From NCBI GenBank assembly GCA_900769985.1, contig CAAGIS010000143.1, positions 39,749 to 103,748 of the forward strand: 64,000 bases of DNA. Direction: 5' to 3'. The notes under the pieces were generated by a model, which saw only the letters and a program-made list of their open reading frames with translations, had not been told where the DNA came from and searched no databases. A program made the position numbers and the translations under genes. Origin of the DNA: Spirochaetia bacterium. Lineage in GTDB: Bacteria > Spirochaetota > Spirochaetia > Treponematales > Treponemataceae. Below are positions 27,597 through 36,607 of this stretch, in pieces; the first letter of the stretch is position 1; each line of letters starts with the position of its first letter.

Positions 27597-28373
27597 TTAT
27601 TCAGGAAGCTTGAATACTTTGCAACTGTTTTTCCAGAGTTGTGCGGTAAGCTCTTCAAGGTTAATGTCGAGAATTTCGCTTAAAAACTTTGCAGTTGACG
27701 GCAGATATTCAGGCATCGTGCGTTTTTTCTCGCGGAATTCAGAAGGAATCATGAAAGGACTTTCAGTTTCAATTAAAATCCTGTCGAGAGGAATATTTAA
27801 AACTGTTTCGTGCAGGTTTCTTGCGTTGCGGTATGTCAGGTTTCCTGCAAACGAAAAGTAAATGTTCATATCAAGGCATTTTTTTGCATATTCAGCATTT
27901 TCCGAGTAGCAGTGAAGGATTGCGCCTGAATCAGGGATTCTCTGCGAAAGAATGTCAAAAACGTCTTTTCCTGCGTCTCTGTTATGAATTATTACAGGAA
28001 GATTGTATTTTTGCGCAAGCCCCAGCTGCTGTATGAACAGTTCAATTTGAGAATGTTTGTCGCCAAACTGTTTAAAATAGTCAAGTCCTGTTTCGCCGAC
28101 AGCAACAACATTCGGAAGCTTGAGGTTTTCTTCGATAGTTGCAAGATAATTGCTTCCAGGGTTAGTAACTTCTGACGGGGCAACTCCTACCGCATGGTAA
28201 ATGCCGGGAATGTTCTTTAAATTAGGATACACTCTGGCAAAATCGTGAAGGCTGTTATTTATGCTTACGATTCGTGAAACTCCGGCTTGCTTTGCCTTCT
28301 GAATTACGCGTAATTGTTCAATAGGGTCATCGTATATAAGCCCGATGTGGGCGTGAGTATCAAAAAACTGCAT
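27597..28373 (-). CDS. TatD-family metal-dependent hydrolase
   Basis: A 258-residue amidohydrolase: metal ligands FFDTHAHIGL at the start, VAVGETGLDYFKQFGDK with the Glu, PVIIHNRDAGKD, ILHCYSENAEYAKKC and ILIETESPFMIP. TatD proteins act as 3'-5' exonucleases or D-aminoacyl-tRNA deacylase-like enzymes. The last motif reads ETESPF where ETDAPF is usual. A second family member lies at 44164. It heads a two-gene operon with dus. Confidence 0.88.
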   Translation of the reverse strand: MQFFDTHAHIGLIYDDPIEQLRVIQKAKQAGVSRIVSINNSLHDFARVYPNLKNIPGIYHAVGVAPSEVTNPGSNYLATIEENLKLPNVVAVGETGLDYFKQFGDKHSQIELFIQQLGLAQKYNLPVIIHNRDAGKDVFDILSQRIPDSGAILHCYSENAEYAKKCLDMNIYFSFAGNLTYRNARNLHETVLNIPLDRILIETESPFMIPSEFREKKRTMPEYLPSTAKFLSEILDINLEELTAQLWKNSCKVFKLPE

Positions 28374-28520
28374 GGCTTTCTCTCAAATAAATTAGTGACA
28401 GTGATGATATTTAGTTTTTTTCTATTATAAAAACTAAAACTTACTACCGATAAAGATAACATAGGATTATTCTATCGTCAACTGAAAAATATCCTGTTCA
28501 AAAAAAGAATTTATTTATGT

Positions 28521-28550
28521 TTGACATCTATTGTCTATACATGCTATACT
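28521..28550 (+). promoter_or_regulatory. Strong sigma-70 promoter for the cell-shape operon
   Basis: A consensus TTGACA (28521-28526), an 18-base spacer and TATACT (28545-28550), with TGC just before the -10. It decides the start of the next gene: an apparent TTG start at 28531 lies inside the promoter and cannot be used. Confidence 0.8.
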
Positions 28551-28620
28551 TCTTTTAATTGTCGGTTTTTTTTCTTTATTATTGGTTGCCGATTTATTTT
28601 ATAATATTCTGGAGAAAAAA

Positions 28621-29625
28621 GTGTTTAAACGAAAAAACTCTGTGAGTTCTTTTTCAAATTCTTCTAAAGAAAGCTTGTTAAAAAAAATAGGGGATTTTTT
28701 TGTAAAAATATTCCACGTTTTTGATAATAAACTGACTATTATGATTGTTCCTCACGAAAAAGGAAAAGTCATGAATTTTCAGACAAATGTCCTTGCAATG
28801 ATTCTTTCTGTAGTTGTAATTGCAGGAATTCTTTTTTCGTTCATTTTCTTTAACAAGCATGCAGTCGCAAGCAGCGCAGAAATCGACAGGCTGTATGCAG
28901 AGAACAGGCAGACACTGGCAAGTCTTGACGAACTCCGTGACGAAAATAACAATCTTTTGCAGACTGCAAAAAGGTTTCAGTCATCGTTGTCGCAGTCACT
29001 TTCGCTTTTAGGAATTGAACAGGAATCTACGGAATTAAATTCAAATTTAAATAACGGCGACCTTAATTCTTTGTTCAGTACGGAAGAACTTGCAGCAGGT
29101 GCAATACGCGAAACTGCTGATATCAGACAGTTGACTTCTTATCTTGAAGGTGCTGTTCAGCCAATCGAACAGATTGGTAAAATGCTTGAAACTCAGAATT
29201 CACTTTTTAGCGACATTCCGAGCATTTGGCCTGTAAGAAGTCCTCAGCTTCATATTTCGATGGCTTTTGGTCCTACTGTTCACCCGATTACAGGACAGTG
29301 GTATATTCATAAAGGAATTGACCTTTCTACTTGGCGTGCCGGAGATCCGATTTATGCAACTGCAAACGGACAGGTTGTAAACATTGGCTTTGATGCCGGT
29401 TACGGATTAAATGTAATTATCAAGCATAAGCACGGTATTTATACGCGTTACGCGCATATGAACAGAATTGACGTAAGCAAAGGTGAATTTATTACTCAAT
29501 ATAAAGTTATCGGTATAATCGGAAATACTGGCGTTACGACAGGACCTCACCTGCATTACGAAGTTCACATTGGTTCAGATGTAGTAGATCCGATGAAGTA
29601 TCTTAATATAAAGGTTTCAAAATAA
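28621..29625 (+). CDS. Membrane-anchored LytM/M23 peptidase
   Basis: About 334 residues. One transmembrane helix (about residues 60-80), a coiled-coil-like region, then an M23 domain with HPITGQWYIHKGIDLST (metal His and Asp), YARYAHM-type GIYTRYAHMNRID and the catalytic GPHLHYEVHIG. It should trim peptidoglycan cross-links in the periplasm. GTG 28621 is the start because GGAG lies six bases before it and the promoter at 28521-28550 lies downstream of any longer start. It overlaps the bactofilin gene by one base; M23 peptidases next to bactofilins set cell shape in Helicobacter and other helical bacteria. Confidence 0.88.
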   Translation: MFKRKNSVSSFSNSSKESLLKKIGDFFVKIFHVFDNKLTIMIVPHEKGKVMNFQTNVLAMILSVVVIAGILFSFIFFNKHAVASSAEIDRLYAENRQTLASLDELRDENNNLLQTAKRFQSSLSQSLSLLGIEQESTELNSNLNNGDLNSLFSTEELAAGAIRETADIRQLTSYLEGAVQPIEQIGKMLETQNSLFSDIPSIWPVRSPQLHISMAFGPTVHPITGQWYIHKGIDLSTWRAGDPIYATANGQVVNIGFDAGYGLNVIIKHKHGIYTRYAHMNRIDVSKGEFITQYKVIGIIGNTGVTTGPHLHYEVHIGSDVVDPMKYLNIKVSK

Positions 29626-30038
29626 TGGCTTCTAATTTTGATGATATTTCAATAAATACAATGATTGGCGCAGGTTCGGCTTTTTCGGGGGACTTAAAGG
29701 TTTCCGGGGGATTGATGGTCGACGGCGATATTGACGGTAATATTGAACTTAGTGGAAATATCATCATAGCAGAACGGGCAAGGGTACGAGGAAACATTGT
29801 TGCAAAATCTGCTATAATAAGCGGAATTGTTATAGGAGATGTTACTGCTCCTGAGGGGGTAAAATTAATGTCGACTTCTGCCGTTATAGGGGATGTCTTT
29901 ACACACAAGCTTCAGGTTGCCGATAAAGTTGTCGTGCAGGGACATTGTATTTCTATTCCAGACGATGAGCGGTTTGAAAAGCAGTATGCAATTCAATGCC
30001 AGTCTAAAGAAATAAGGAACAAGGCATTTGCACGATGA
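29625..30038 (+). CDS. Bactofilin
   Basis: A 137-residue protein of the bactofilin (CcmA/BacA) family: a short N-terminal tail and a right-handed beta-helix core with the typical rungs GAGSAFSGDLKVSGGLMVDG, DIDGNIELSGNIIIAERA and RGNIVAKSAIISGIVIGDV. Bactofilins polymerise without nucleotide into filaments at the inner membrane. The gene is translationally coupled (ATG inside TAATG) to the LytM peptidase, as in cell-curvature systems, and overlaps the YaaR gene by four bases. Confidence 0.93.
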   Translation: MASNFDDISINTMIGAGSAFSGDLKVSGGLMVDGDIDGNIELSGNIIIAERARVRGNIVAKSAIISGIVIGDVTAPEGVKLMSTSAVIGDVFTHKLQVADKVVVQGHCISIPDDERFEKQYAIQCQSKEIRNKAFAR

Positions 30039-30562
30039 ATGTAGAGTCTACGTCCGATTCACTTTATTTTGCCGCTGCAGTAAGTGCTGCTAAAAATCAG
30101 GCAGCTTTTGAAACGAAAAAAAATAAACAGAAAGAGAAAGTTTCAAATGGATTTTCATCTTTATTAAAAGATAAACAGGAAGAACAATATTTTGTGTCGC
30201 AGGGGCTGCCTGCAGAACTGGCAGGAAAACCTATTGACGAAGCGATTGATTTTCTTAAAGATGAACTTGATATGGCCGGGGACAATTTTGGAATTAATGC
30301 AACTCCTCAGGCGTTCGACAGGTACAAAAAGGCCGTTGGCCAGTTTATTAAATTCTTGGAGAAAAATAATTATACGATTGATGTCAAAAAGCGTATGCCA
30401 CGGCGTGGAAAGGCAGTAAAGCCTGCTTTTCAGGTTATTGCAATAAATCAGGAACTGGACAGACTTGCTTATGATTTATGGTACAATCATCTTGATAAGT
30501 TAAAGATTCTTGAAAAAGTCCACGAGATAAACGGACTTGTAATAGACTTGCTTGCAGCGTAA
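30035..30562 (+). CDS. YaaR family (DUF327) protein
   Basis: A 175-residue mostly helical protein of the YaaR/DUF327 family, with LAGKPIDEAIDFLKDELD, QFIKFLEKNNYTIDVKK and the C-terminal helices IAINQELDRLAYDLW and VHEINGLVIDLLA. Its role is unknown. In Bacillus yaaR sits near the ricT gene, and here it is directly followed by ricT, which supports the assignment. It overlaps the bactofilin gene by four bases. Confidence 0.8.
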   Translation: MNVESTSDSLYFAAAVSAAKNQAAFETKKNKQKEKVSNGFSSLLKDKQEEQYFVSQGLPAELAGKPIDEAIDFLKDELDMAGDNFGINATPQAFDRYKKAVGQFIKFLEKNNYTIDVKKRMPRRGKAVKPAFQVIAINQELDRLAYDLWYNHLDKLKILEKVHEINGLVIDLLAA

Positions 30563-30584
30563 ATCGTATGATTAACGGAATGAT

Positions 30585-31514
30585 ATGAGTGATATTTTTG
30601 AAAATGATATAGATTCGGAAAATGATTTAACCGGACTTGAAGACTCTGAAGACATTGATTTGTCTGAAAGTCAGGAAAATTACGTTTACAATTTTCCGCT
30701 TTACAGATTAAAACTTGAATATTCGTGCGAAGGAATTTATGCGAATGTTGACGAGGATTCTGATTTTGAATTTAATGCAGGAGATTATGCAATTGTTCCG
30801 ACAAGATACGGCAAAGATTTAGCACGTGTTCTAGGAAAAATCAACTGCCCAATTGGTATAAAGCCGGAAGACGTCGTAATCATTGACAGAAAGGCAACTG
30901 ATTCAGATTTAAAAAAAGCAGAAGAATTAAAGCAGAAAGAAAAAGAAGCGTTCAAAGTATTTCAGGAAAAAGTTGCGTATCACAAGCTTGATATGAAACT
31001 TATTTCAACTCATTTTTTAATTGACGAACAGAAAGCTCTTTTCTTTTTTAGTGCAGACAACCGTGTTGATTTTCGTGAACTTGTAAAAGACCTTGTTTCT
31101 GTTTTTAAGATGCGCATAGAACTTCGTCAGGTCGGAGTCCGTGATGAGTCAAGAATAACAGGTGGTCTTGGAGTTTGCGGAAGACCTTACTGCTGTCACT
31201 GTGTTTCTGATAAACTTCGCCCTGTTTCTATCCGTATGGCTAAAGAACAGAATCTTTCGCTTAATTCAATGAAAATTTCGGGACAGTGCGGAAGGCTTTT
31301 ATGCTGTCTTTCTTATGAATTTGATTTTTATTCAGAAGCACGAAAAAAACTGCCGCCTGAAGGACTGCATATTTTTTATGACGGAACAAATTTTAGAATT
31401 ACTGAAGTAAATCCGCTGACTTCTATGATAAAAATGTCTGGTGATGACGGGCGTTTAATTGAAGTAAATGCAAACCGCTTTTCAAAAGAAAATAACCGCT
31501 GGAAAATTGTCTGA
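30585..31514 (+). CDS. ricT: PSP1-domain protein RicT (YaaT)
   Basis: A 309-residue protein. After an acidic N-terminal 30 residues comes the PSP1 domain with the cysteine motifs GLGVCGRPYCCHC and GQCGRLLCCLSYEF, and the conserved RIELRQVGVRDESRI. In Bacillus RicT forms an Fe-S-containing complex with RicA and RicF that controls RNase Y and phosphorelay. RicA and RicF are not seen in the window. It is the last gene of the operon; a strong terminator follows at 31549. Confidence 0.9.
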   Translation: MSDIFENDIDSENDLTGLEDSEDIDLSESQENYVYNFPLYRLKLEYSCEGIYANVDEDSDFEFNAGDYAIVPTRYGKDLARVLGKINCPIGIKPEDVVIIDRKATDSDLKKAEELKQKEKEAFKVFQEKVAYHKLDMKLISTHFLIDEQKALFFFSADNRVDFRELVKDLVSVFKMRIELRQVGVRDESRITGGLGVCGRPYCCHCVSDKLRPVSIRMAKEQNLSLNSMKISGQCGRLLCCLSYEFDFYSEARKKLPPEGLHIFYDGTNFRITEVNPLTSMIKMSGDDGRLIEVNANRFSKENNRWKIV

Positions 31515-31548
31515 CTGGTTTTTGTAAAAATATAAGATGGTCTGCAAA

Positions 31549-31580
31549 AAAAAGCCTGACAAAAAACAGTCAGGCTTTTT
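31549..31580. terminator. Bidirectional terminator between ricT and the CBM48 gene
   Basis: AAAAAGCCTGAC pairs perfectly with GTCAGGCTTTTT around an eight-base loop. With A and T runs on both sides it can serve both convergent genes. Confidence 0.92.
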
Positions 31581-31597
31581 TATCATAGATAAAAAAT

Positions 31598-31912
31598 TTA
31601 TTGAATTGTAATTACTACAGAATTTTCTGCATTTGAATATGGAGCAGGAACATATTTGTCTGCGTTCCAGTCATTTTCCCATTTTTGTCCATCGAGCAGA
31701 TAACGGAACTGATATTCCTTTCCTGCTTCCAGATTTAATTTTACCGAAAATGAACCGTCTTTTGCCTGTTTTAAAGGTGTTTCTGTACTGCTCCAGCTGT
31801 TAAAGTCACCTGCAATATTGATTGTTTTTGCACCTTGAGCTGCTTCTTTTGATACTGTAAAAGTTACAGAACACTTTTTTTTATCTTTTGAGAATGTTTT
31901 TTTTAAAGCCAC
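31598..31912 (-). CDS. Stand-alone CBM48/glycogen-binding (AMPK-like) domain protein
   Basis: A 104-residue protein that is a single early-set domain of the isoamylase-N/CBM48 family: VTFTVSKEA, TINIAGDFNSWS with the carbohydrate-binding Trp, LEAGKEYQFRYLLDG and WENDWNADKYVPAPYS. Such small proteins occur alone in spirochaetes and other bacteria and may bind glycogen; there is no attached enzyme. The start is GTG 31912 with an AAGGAG ribosome binding site. It is divergent from metK. Confidence 0.85.
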   Translation of the reverse strand: MALKKTFSKDKKKCSVTFTVSKEAAQGAKTINIAGDFNSWSSTETPLKQAKDGSFSVKLNLEAGKEYQFRYLLDGQKWENDWNADKYVPAPYSNAENSVVITIQ

Positions 31913-32023
31913 GATTTTCTCCTTAATTTGATTTTTTAATAACCAAACTGACCAATAAAAGATTGCCTAAAAACTTATATTAATATACTATTAAAATCGT
32001 GTTTAATGCAAGTGATATTTAAA

Positions 32024-32084
32024 TTTTGCATTGCGCAAATCTGCCTAGCAGATTTAAATTTACATAGCGGTTTTACTGCCGCTT
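32024..32084 (+). other. Tandem hairpins in the metK leader
   Basis: Just before metK lie a weak stem around TTTGC/GCAAA (32024-32039), a perfect eight-base stem AAATCTGC-CTA-GCAGATTT (32037-32055) and a five-base stem AGCGG/CCGCT (32066-32083), then the ribosome binding site. The first two stems overlap and could be alternatives. I do not recognise the conserved core of the SAM-I, SAM-II or SAM-III riboswitches. Confidence 0.45.
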
Positions 32085-32099
32085 CAAAAGAGGTCTTTT

Positions 32100-33272
32100 A
32101 TGGACAAAAACAATTATTTATTCACTTCGGAATCAGTAAGTGAAGGTCACCCGGATAAAGTGTGTGATCAAATTTCAGATGCAGTTCTTGATGCGTGCCT
32201 TGCAAAAGATTCGGAAAGCCATGTTGCCTGCGAATGTTTTACTTCTACAGGGTTTGTTCTTGTCGGCGGAGAAATCACGACTAATTTTAAAGAACTTGAT
32301 GTACAGGAAATTGCTCGTAGTGTAGCAAAAAAAATCGGTTACACAGATGCAGATTTTGGACTTGATTATAAGTCAATGGCTGTTTTTAATGCTATTCATA
32401 CTCAGTCACCTGATATTAATCAGGGTGTTGTCGGCAAAGGATTGAAAAAGTTTAAGGGAAAACAGGGCGCAGGAGACCAGGGAATGATGTTTGGTTTTGC
32501 CTGCAATGAAACAAAAGAATTGATGCCGGCCCCGATTATGTTCAGTCATAAACTGTTAAAAGAAGCTGCTGATTTACGAAAATCAGGTAAAATTGCATGG
32601 ATGCGCCCTGATGCAAAAAGTCAGGTAACGATTCAATATGAAGGACATACTCCTGTAAGAATTGATACTGTCGTAATTTCGCATCAGCATAATCCTGACG
32701 TAACTCATGAACAGATTGAAAGTGACATTATCAGTAAAGTAATAAAGCCTGTTCTTGAACCGACAGGGCTTTTAGATGAAAAGACAAAATTCTTTATTAA
32801 TCCGACAGGAAAATTTGTTGTTGGCGGACCTCACGGAGATGCAGGTCTTACAGGACGCAAGATTATTGTTGATACTTACGGCGGAATGGGGCGTCATGGT
32901 GGCGGTGCTTTTAGCGGAAAAGACCCTTCTAAAGTTGACCGCAGTGCAGCTTATATGGCTCGCTATATTGCAAAGAATATTGTTGCTGCAAAACTTGCTG
33001 ACCGCTGTGAAGTTCAGCTTGCGTATGCAATCGGTGTTCCGTTCCCTGTTTCCATTATGATAGATACGTTTGGAACAGGCAAAGTTCCGTCAGGCAAATT
33101 GAGCAAGGCTGTTTCTAAAGTCTTTGACTGCAGCCCGGCAGGTATTGTTGCGACGCTCGGATTAAAACGTCCGATTTATTCGCCGACTGCGGCTTACGGT
33201 CATTTTGGTCGTAAAGAATTTCCTTGGGAAAAAACAGACAAGACAAAAGAACTTCTTGCAGAAATAAAATAG
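32100..33272 (+). CDS. metK: S-adenosylmethionine synthetase
   Basis: A 390-residue MetK of normal length with [19 protein letters not shown] (catalytic His), [16 protein letters not shown], the P-loop-like [18 protein letters not shown] and DTFGTGK. It makes SAM from methionine and ATP for the many methyltransferases and radical-SAM enzymes in this window. The ribosome binding site GAGGTC precedes ATG. It starts a run metK-nth-mscS-slyX-kinase with short gaps. Confidence 0.97.
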   Translation: MDKNNYLFTSESVSEGHPDKVCDQISDAVLDACLAKDSESHVACECFTSTGFVLVGGEITTNFKELDVQEIARSVAKKIGYTDADFGLDYKSMAVFNAIHTQSPDINQGVVGKGLKKFKGKQGAGDQGMMFGFACNETKELMPAPIMFSHKLLKEAADLRKSGKIAWMRPDAKSQVTIQYEGHTPVRIDTVVISHQHNPDVTHEQIESDIISKVIKPVLEPTGLLDEKTKFFINPTGKFVVGGPHGDAGLTGRKIIVDTYGGMGRHGGGAFSGKDPSKVDRSAAYMARYIAKNIVAAKLADRCEVQLAYAIGVPFPVSIMIDTFGTGKVPSGKLSKAVSKVFDCSPAGIVATLGLKRPIYSPTAAYGHFGRKEFPWEKTDKTKELLAEIK

Positions 33273-33287
33273 GCAGAGAAAACTACG

Positions 33288-33917
33288 ATGGCGCTTTTAT
33301 CAGAAAACGAAATTGTATGTGTTTTTGAACGGTTCAAGAAGCAGAATCCTGAACCTAAATCTGAACTTGAATATAAAAATCCGTATACTTTGCTTGTTGC
33401 AGTTGTATTAAGTGCTCAGGCTACTGATAAAAGCGTCAATAAAGCAACTCGGAGTCTTTTTGAAGTTGCAGATACGCCTGAAAAAATGACGGCACTTGGC
33501 GAAGAAAAACTTATTGAATATATCCGTTCAATTGGATTATATAAAAACAAAGCGCATAATGTAATTGAGCTAAGCAAAACTTTGATAAGTGAATTTAATT
33601 CACAAGTTCCGTCTACGCGTGAAGAACTTGAAAGGCTTTCTGGTGTCGGAAGAAAAACTGCAAATGTCGTACTTAACGTGGTTTTTGACCAGCCGACAAT
33701 GCCGGTTGACACTCATCTTTTGCGGATTTGCCCGAAAATCGGACTTGCAGAAGGTTCAACTCCACTTGAAGTTGAAAAAAGCCTGCTCAAACGGATTCCC
33801 CAAAAGTATATGAATCATGCGCATCACTGGCTTATTTTGCACGGCAGGTATGTTTGTACTGCGCGAAATCCAGTTTGCGATGAGTGCATTATAAAAGATT
33901 TGTGCAGGCATAACTAA
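33288..33917 (+). CDS. nth: Endonuclease III
   Basis: A 209-residue base-excision glycosylase/AP lyase. The helix-hairpin-helix LSGVGRKTANVVL holds the catalytic Lys, followed by the Asp in MPVDTHLLR. The C-terminal 4Fe-4S cluster has C-x6-C-x2-C-x5-C in CTARNPVCDECIIKDLC. It removes oxidised pyrimidines from DNA. It lies 15 bases behind metK and 18 before the MscS gene. Confidence 0.96.
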   Translation: MALLSENEIVCVFERFKKQNPEPKSELEYKNPYTLLVAVVLSAQATDKSVNKATRSLFEVADTPEKMTALGEEKLIEYIRSIGLYKNKAHNVIELSKTLISEFNSQVPSTREELERLSGVGRKTANVVLNVVFDQPTMPVDTHLLRICPKIGLAEGSTPLEVEKSLLKRIPQKYMNHAHHWLILHGRYVCTARNPVCDECIIKDLCRHN

Positions 33918-33935
33918 TTTTATCTGGAGATTTTT

Positions 33936-34949
33936 ATGAACGAAGATGTTATTGCAGAAGCTCAGACTGCTGCTTCTGATGCTGAAATTGTAATTGAGTC
34001 TGTTGCAGATGTCGGGGTAGTGGCTGCAAAAACAATTTCTGAAACAACGAATACTTTTTTGAACTGGCTGAAAAGTTATTGTTCATGGGAAAATCTTTTT
34101 AAGCTGATTGGCGGTGTGATAATTGTTTTTGCAATTTATTTTGTCTATAAAATTATAGCAAGGTCAATAAAGAAAATTCCTGAAGAAAAACTTTCTGAGA
34201 CAAAAGTGTCTGGAATTTTAAGGCTACTTAAATATGTATATTATTTTTCAGTTGCAATGTATGTATTAAGTTTTTTTGGCGTAAAACTTTCTGCAATATG
34301 GGGAGCTGCTGGAGTTGCCGGTGTTGCGTTTGCATTTGCTGCGCAAACTTCCGTGAGCAATCTTATAAGCGGCCTTTTTATTTATATAGAAAAGACAATG
34401 AAGGTCGGTGATTTGATTACAGTTGGAAGTGAGACTGGAATAATTGATACTATAGGATTCCTTTCTGTTCAAATACATACGCTTGACAATCAGTTGATTC
34501 GTATTCCGAATTCTACGATTATAAATTCAAATGTGCGAAATACTTCTTATTTTTCTCAGAGAAGAATGAATATCAGTGTTTCTGTAAACTATGAAACTGA
34601 CATGCAGTATGCTCTTGAAACATTGCAGAAAGTGCCAGCATTATGCCCTCATGTTGTAAGTGAGCCTGCGCCTGCTGTCTGGTTTGACGGTTTTGCTGAA
34701 AGCGGAATTGAGTTGACAGTTGCAGTGTGGTTTAACAGTTCTGATTTTCTTGCAACAAAAAATGAAGTTTTTATCGGTATAAAAAAAGTTTTGGATGAAG
34801 CAAAGATTGAAATTCCATATAACAAGCTTGATGTAAAATTTATCGGAACAGATTCTGGGAAGCTGAATTTTGCAAAATCAAGTGCCGGTGCAAAACCAAA
34901 AAAGAAAACCGCTTTGATAAGTTCAGCAAAAAAAGGCACAAAAAAATGA
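33936..34949 (+). CDS. MscS-family mechanosensitive channel
   Basis: A 337-residue protein with three N-terminal transmembrane helices (about residues 53-75, 88-110, 114-140). The pore helix GAAGVAGVAFAFAAQTSVSN and following SGLFIYIEKTMKVGD are typical of MscS, followed by the beta domain (IPNSTIINSNVRN) and a cytoplasmic alpha/beta domain. The C-terminus is a Lys-rich tail. It releases solutes on hypo-osmotic shock. The stop overlaps the slyX start (ATGA). Confidence 0.93.
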   Translation: MNEDVIAEAQTAASDAEIVIESVADVGVVAAKTISETTNTFLNWLKSYCSWENLFKLIGGVIIVFAIYFVYKIIARSIKKIPEEKLSETKVSGILRLLKYVYYFSVAMYVLSFFGVKLSAIWGAAGVAGVAFAFAAQTSVSNLISGLFIYIEKTMKVGDLITVGSETGIIDTIGFLSVQIHTLDNQLIRIPNSTIINSNVRNTSYFSQRRMNISVSVNYETDMQYALETLQKVPALCPHVVSEPAPAVWFDGFAESGIELTVAVWFNSSDFLATKNEVFIGIKKVLDEAKIEIPYNKLDVKFIGTDSGKLNFAKSSAGAKPKKKTALISSAKKGTKK

Positions 34950-35158
34950 CGGAAGAAGAAATAGAAAAACGCTTTATTACGCTTGAAACTAAGTTTGCCT
35001 ATCTGGAAGATTTTGTTTCTGATTTACAGGAAGCAGTCGTTTCGCAAGGAAAGGAAATTGACAGGCTCAAAGTCGAAAATAAATTTATGGCAGAAAAAAT
35101 TTCTGAACTGATGGAAAACGCAGAAGAAATCCCGAACAGAAAACCGCCGCATTATTGA
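34946..35158 (+). CDS. SlyX-like coiled-coil protein
   Basis: A 70-residue protein, nearly all coiled coil: EKRFITLETKFAYLEDFVSD, LQEAVVSQGKEIDRLK, ending in NRKPPHY. The PPHY ending and the length match SlyX. The function is unknown. ATGA overlap with the channel gene indicates coupled translation. Confidence 0.85.
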   Translation: MTEEEIEKRFITLETKFAYLEDFVSDLQEAVVSQGKEIDRLKVENKFMAEKISELMENAEEIPNRKPPHY

Positions 35159-35178
35159 TTTTTTTCAATCAAAATAAA

Positions 35179-36518
35179 ATGAAAAAAAGAATAAGAATTC
35201 CGATTAGTTTTCAAATATCTTTGTTTCTCGTAATCATTGCGTTTATTCCTGTCGTTGTAATGATGTCACTTACAACTTATGAAAACCAGCAGCTTGAAAT
35301 GCTTGAAAGCCTGAACGTTCAGCAGGGACGGATTGCGGCTTCGGCGCTTGCTTCGTTTGGAGTGACAGAGGAAAATGCGCTTAAAATATTGAAAAATATG
35401 AACGGCAAAAAAAAATTGACGGTGAAGAAATTAAAAGCGCATTAAAGGGAAAGTACGGAGCTGCAACAAGAATTTCAGGCGGAAATCAGGTGAGCGTGAC
35501 TTTGTATTCTGCGATTCCTGTAAAAGATGAAAGCGGTGAAATTTCTGGCATTGTTCTTGTGTGCCGTTCGACTTATAAAATTCTTCAAAATCTTTATGAC
35601 CTCAGAAAAGATCTGGCGCTGGTGTATTTTAAATCGTTGATTGCAGTTGCACTTATTGCTTTGTTCTTTACGTTCAGGATAAGTATGCCGTTAAAAAAAC
35701 TTTCTCTTGAGGCAGGTGAGTGTGCAGATAAAAAGGGAAGGATTTTTTTTACAAACTTTACGGGCGCAAAACGTCATGATGAAATCGGCGAACTTTCGCG
35801 TTCGTTTTCTAATCTTGTAGAAAGGCTTAACAAAAGGATTCAGTTTAGTCAGGCTTTTTCATCAGACATTTCGCATGAGTTTAAAAATCCTCTGACTGCG
35901 ATACGTTCTTCTTCTGAGCTTTTAAAATGTCCTGAACTGTCAGATGAAGAACGCAATGAACTGAGTAATGCCGTTATTGATGAAGTAAATCATTTGCAAA
36001 TGCTTTTAACGGGAGTAAGGAATATTTCTAAAATTGATTCCGGCGAAGAAGTAAATTATGAAGAAATCCCCGTCGTGCCTTTTTTGCAGAATGTTATCAG
36101 GCGGCTGGAAAAAAAATATGCTGACGTAAAAAAAATAAAAATCCGGTTAAAATATTCTGTGCCTGATGATTTTTCTGTAAAAATCCCTGAAGAATATTTT
36201 GACAGGATTGCAGAAAATTTAATAGATAATGCCGCAAGTTTTGCAAGTACTGTCGAAGTAACTTTGTCATCTTGTTCTGAAAACGGATTTGTGCTGACTG
36301 TGGAAGATGACGGAAAGGGAATAAATCCTGATGACATTTCAAAGATTTTTGAGAGGTTTTATTCTGAGAGGGACGACTCTCAAAAGCATTGTCATACAGG
36401 ACTTGGGCTTTCAATCGTAAAGTCCATTACAGATGTCCTTGACGGCGAAATTTATGCAGGGAACAGCGAAGAACTAGGCGGTGCAAAATTCAGCGTAAAA
36501 TTTTCAAAATTAAAATAA
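35179..36518 (+). pseudogene. Sensor histidine kinase interrupted by a frameshift in a nine-A run
   Basis: One kinase in two frames. The first frame starts at ATG 35179 (MKKRIRIPISFQ), covers the first transmembrane helix and part of the periplasmic sensor, and stops at 35445. At A9 (35407-35415) a -1 shift joins it to the second frame, which carries the rest of the sensor (…VSVTLYSAIPV), helix two, a HAMP-like region, HisKA with FSSDISHEFKNPLTAIRSS (catalytic His), the N-box ENLIDNAASF, G1 VEDDGKGI and G2 TGLGLSIV, ending 36518. Joined, it would be about 446 residues. It may be a true mutation, a phase-variable switch, programmed slippage on A AAA AAA, or a sequencing error. It starts 20 bases after slyX. 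Confidence 0.75.
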
Positions 36519-36607
36519 CACATTCCTGCCATATTTTTGACACAATTTATCAGTAAAGTTCTTCTGTAAGAAAAAAAACAAATTACTTTTTACAGGAGAA
36601 TTATTTT

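Noticed and set aside
28531..28620. TTG start for the LytM peptidase at 28531
   Set aside because: A near-consensus promoter occupies 28521-28550, so this codon is not transcribed from it; GTG 28621 has GGAG at the right distance.
31975..32100. A SAM-I riboswitch upstream of metK
   Set aside because: Hairpins are present, but I could not find the conserved SAM-I core or a four-way junction, nor the SAM-II or SAM-III signatures. Reported only as an unassigned leader.
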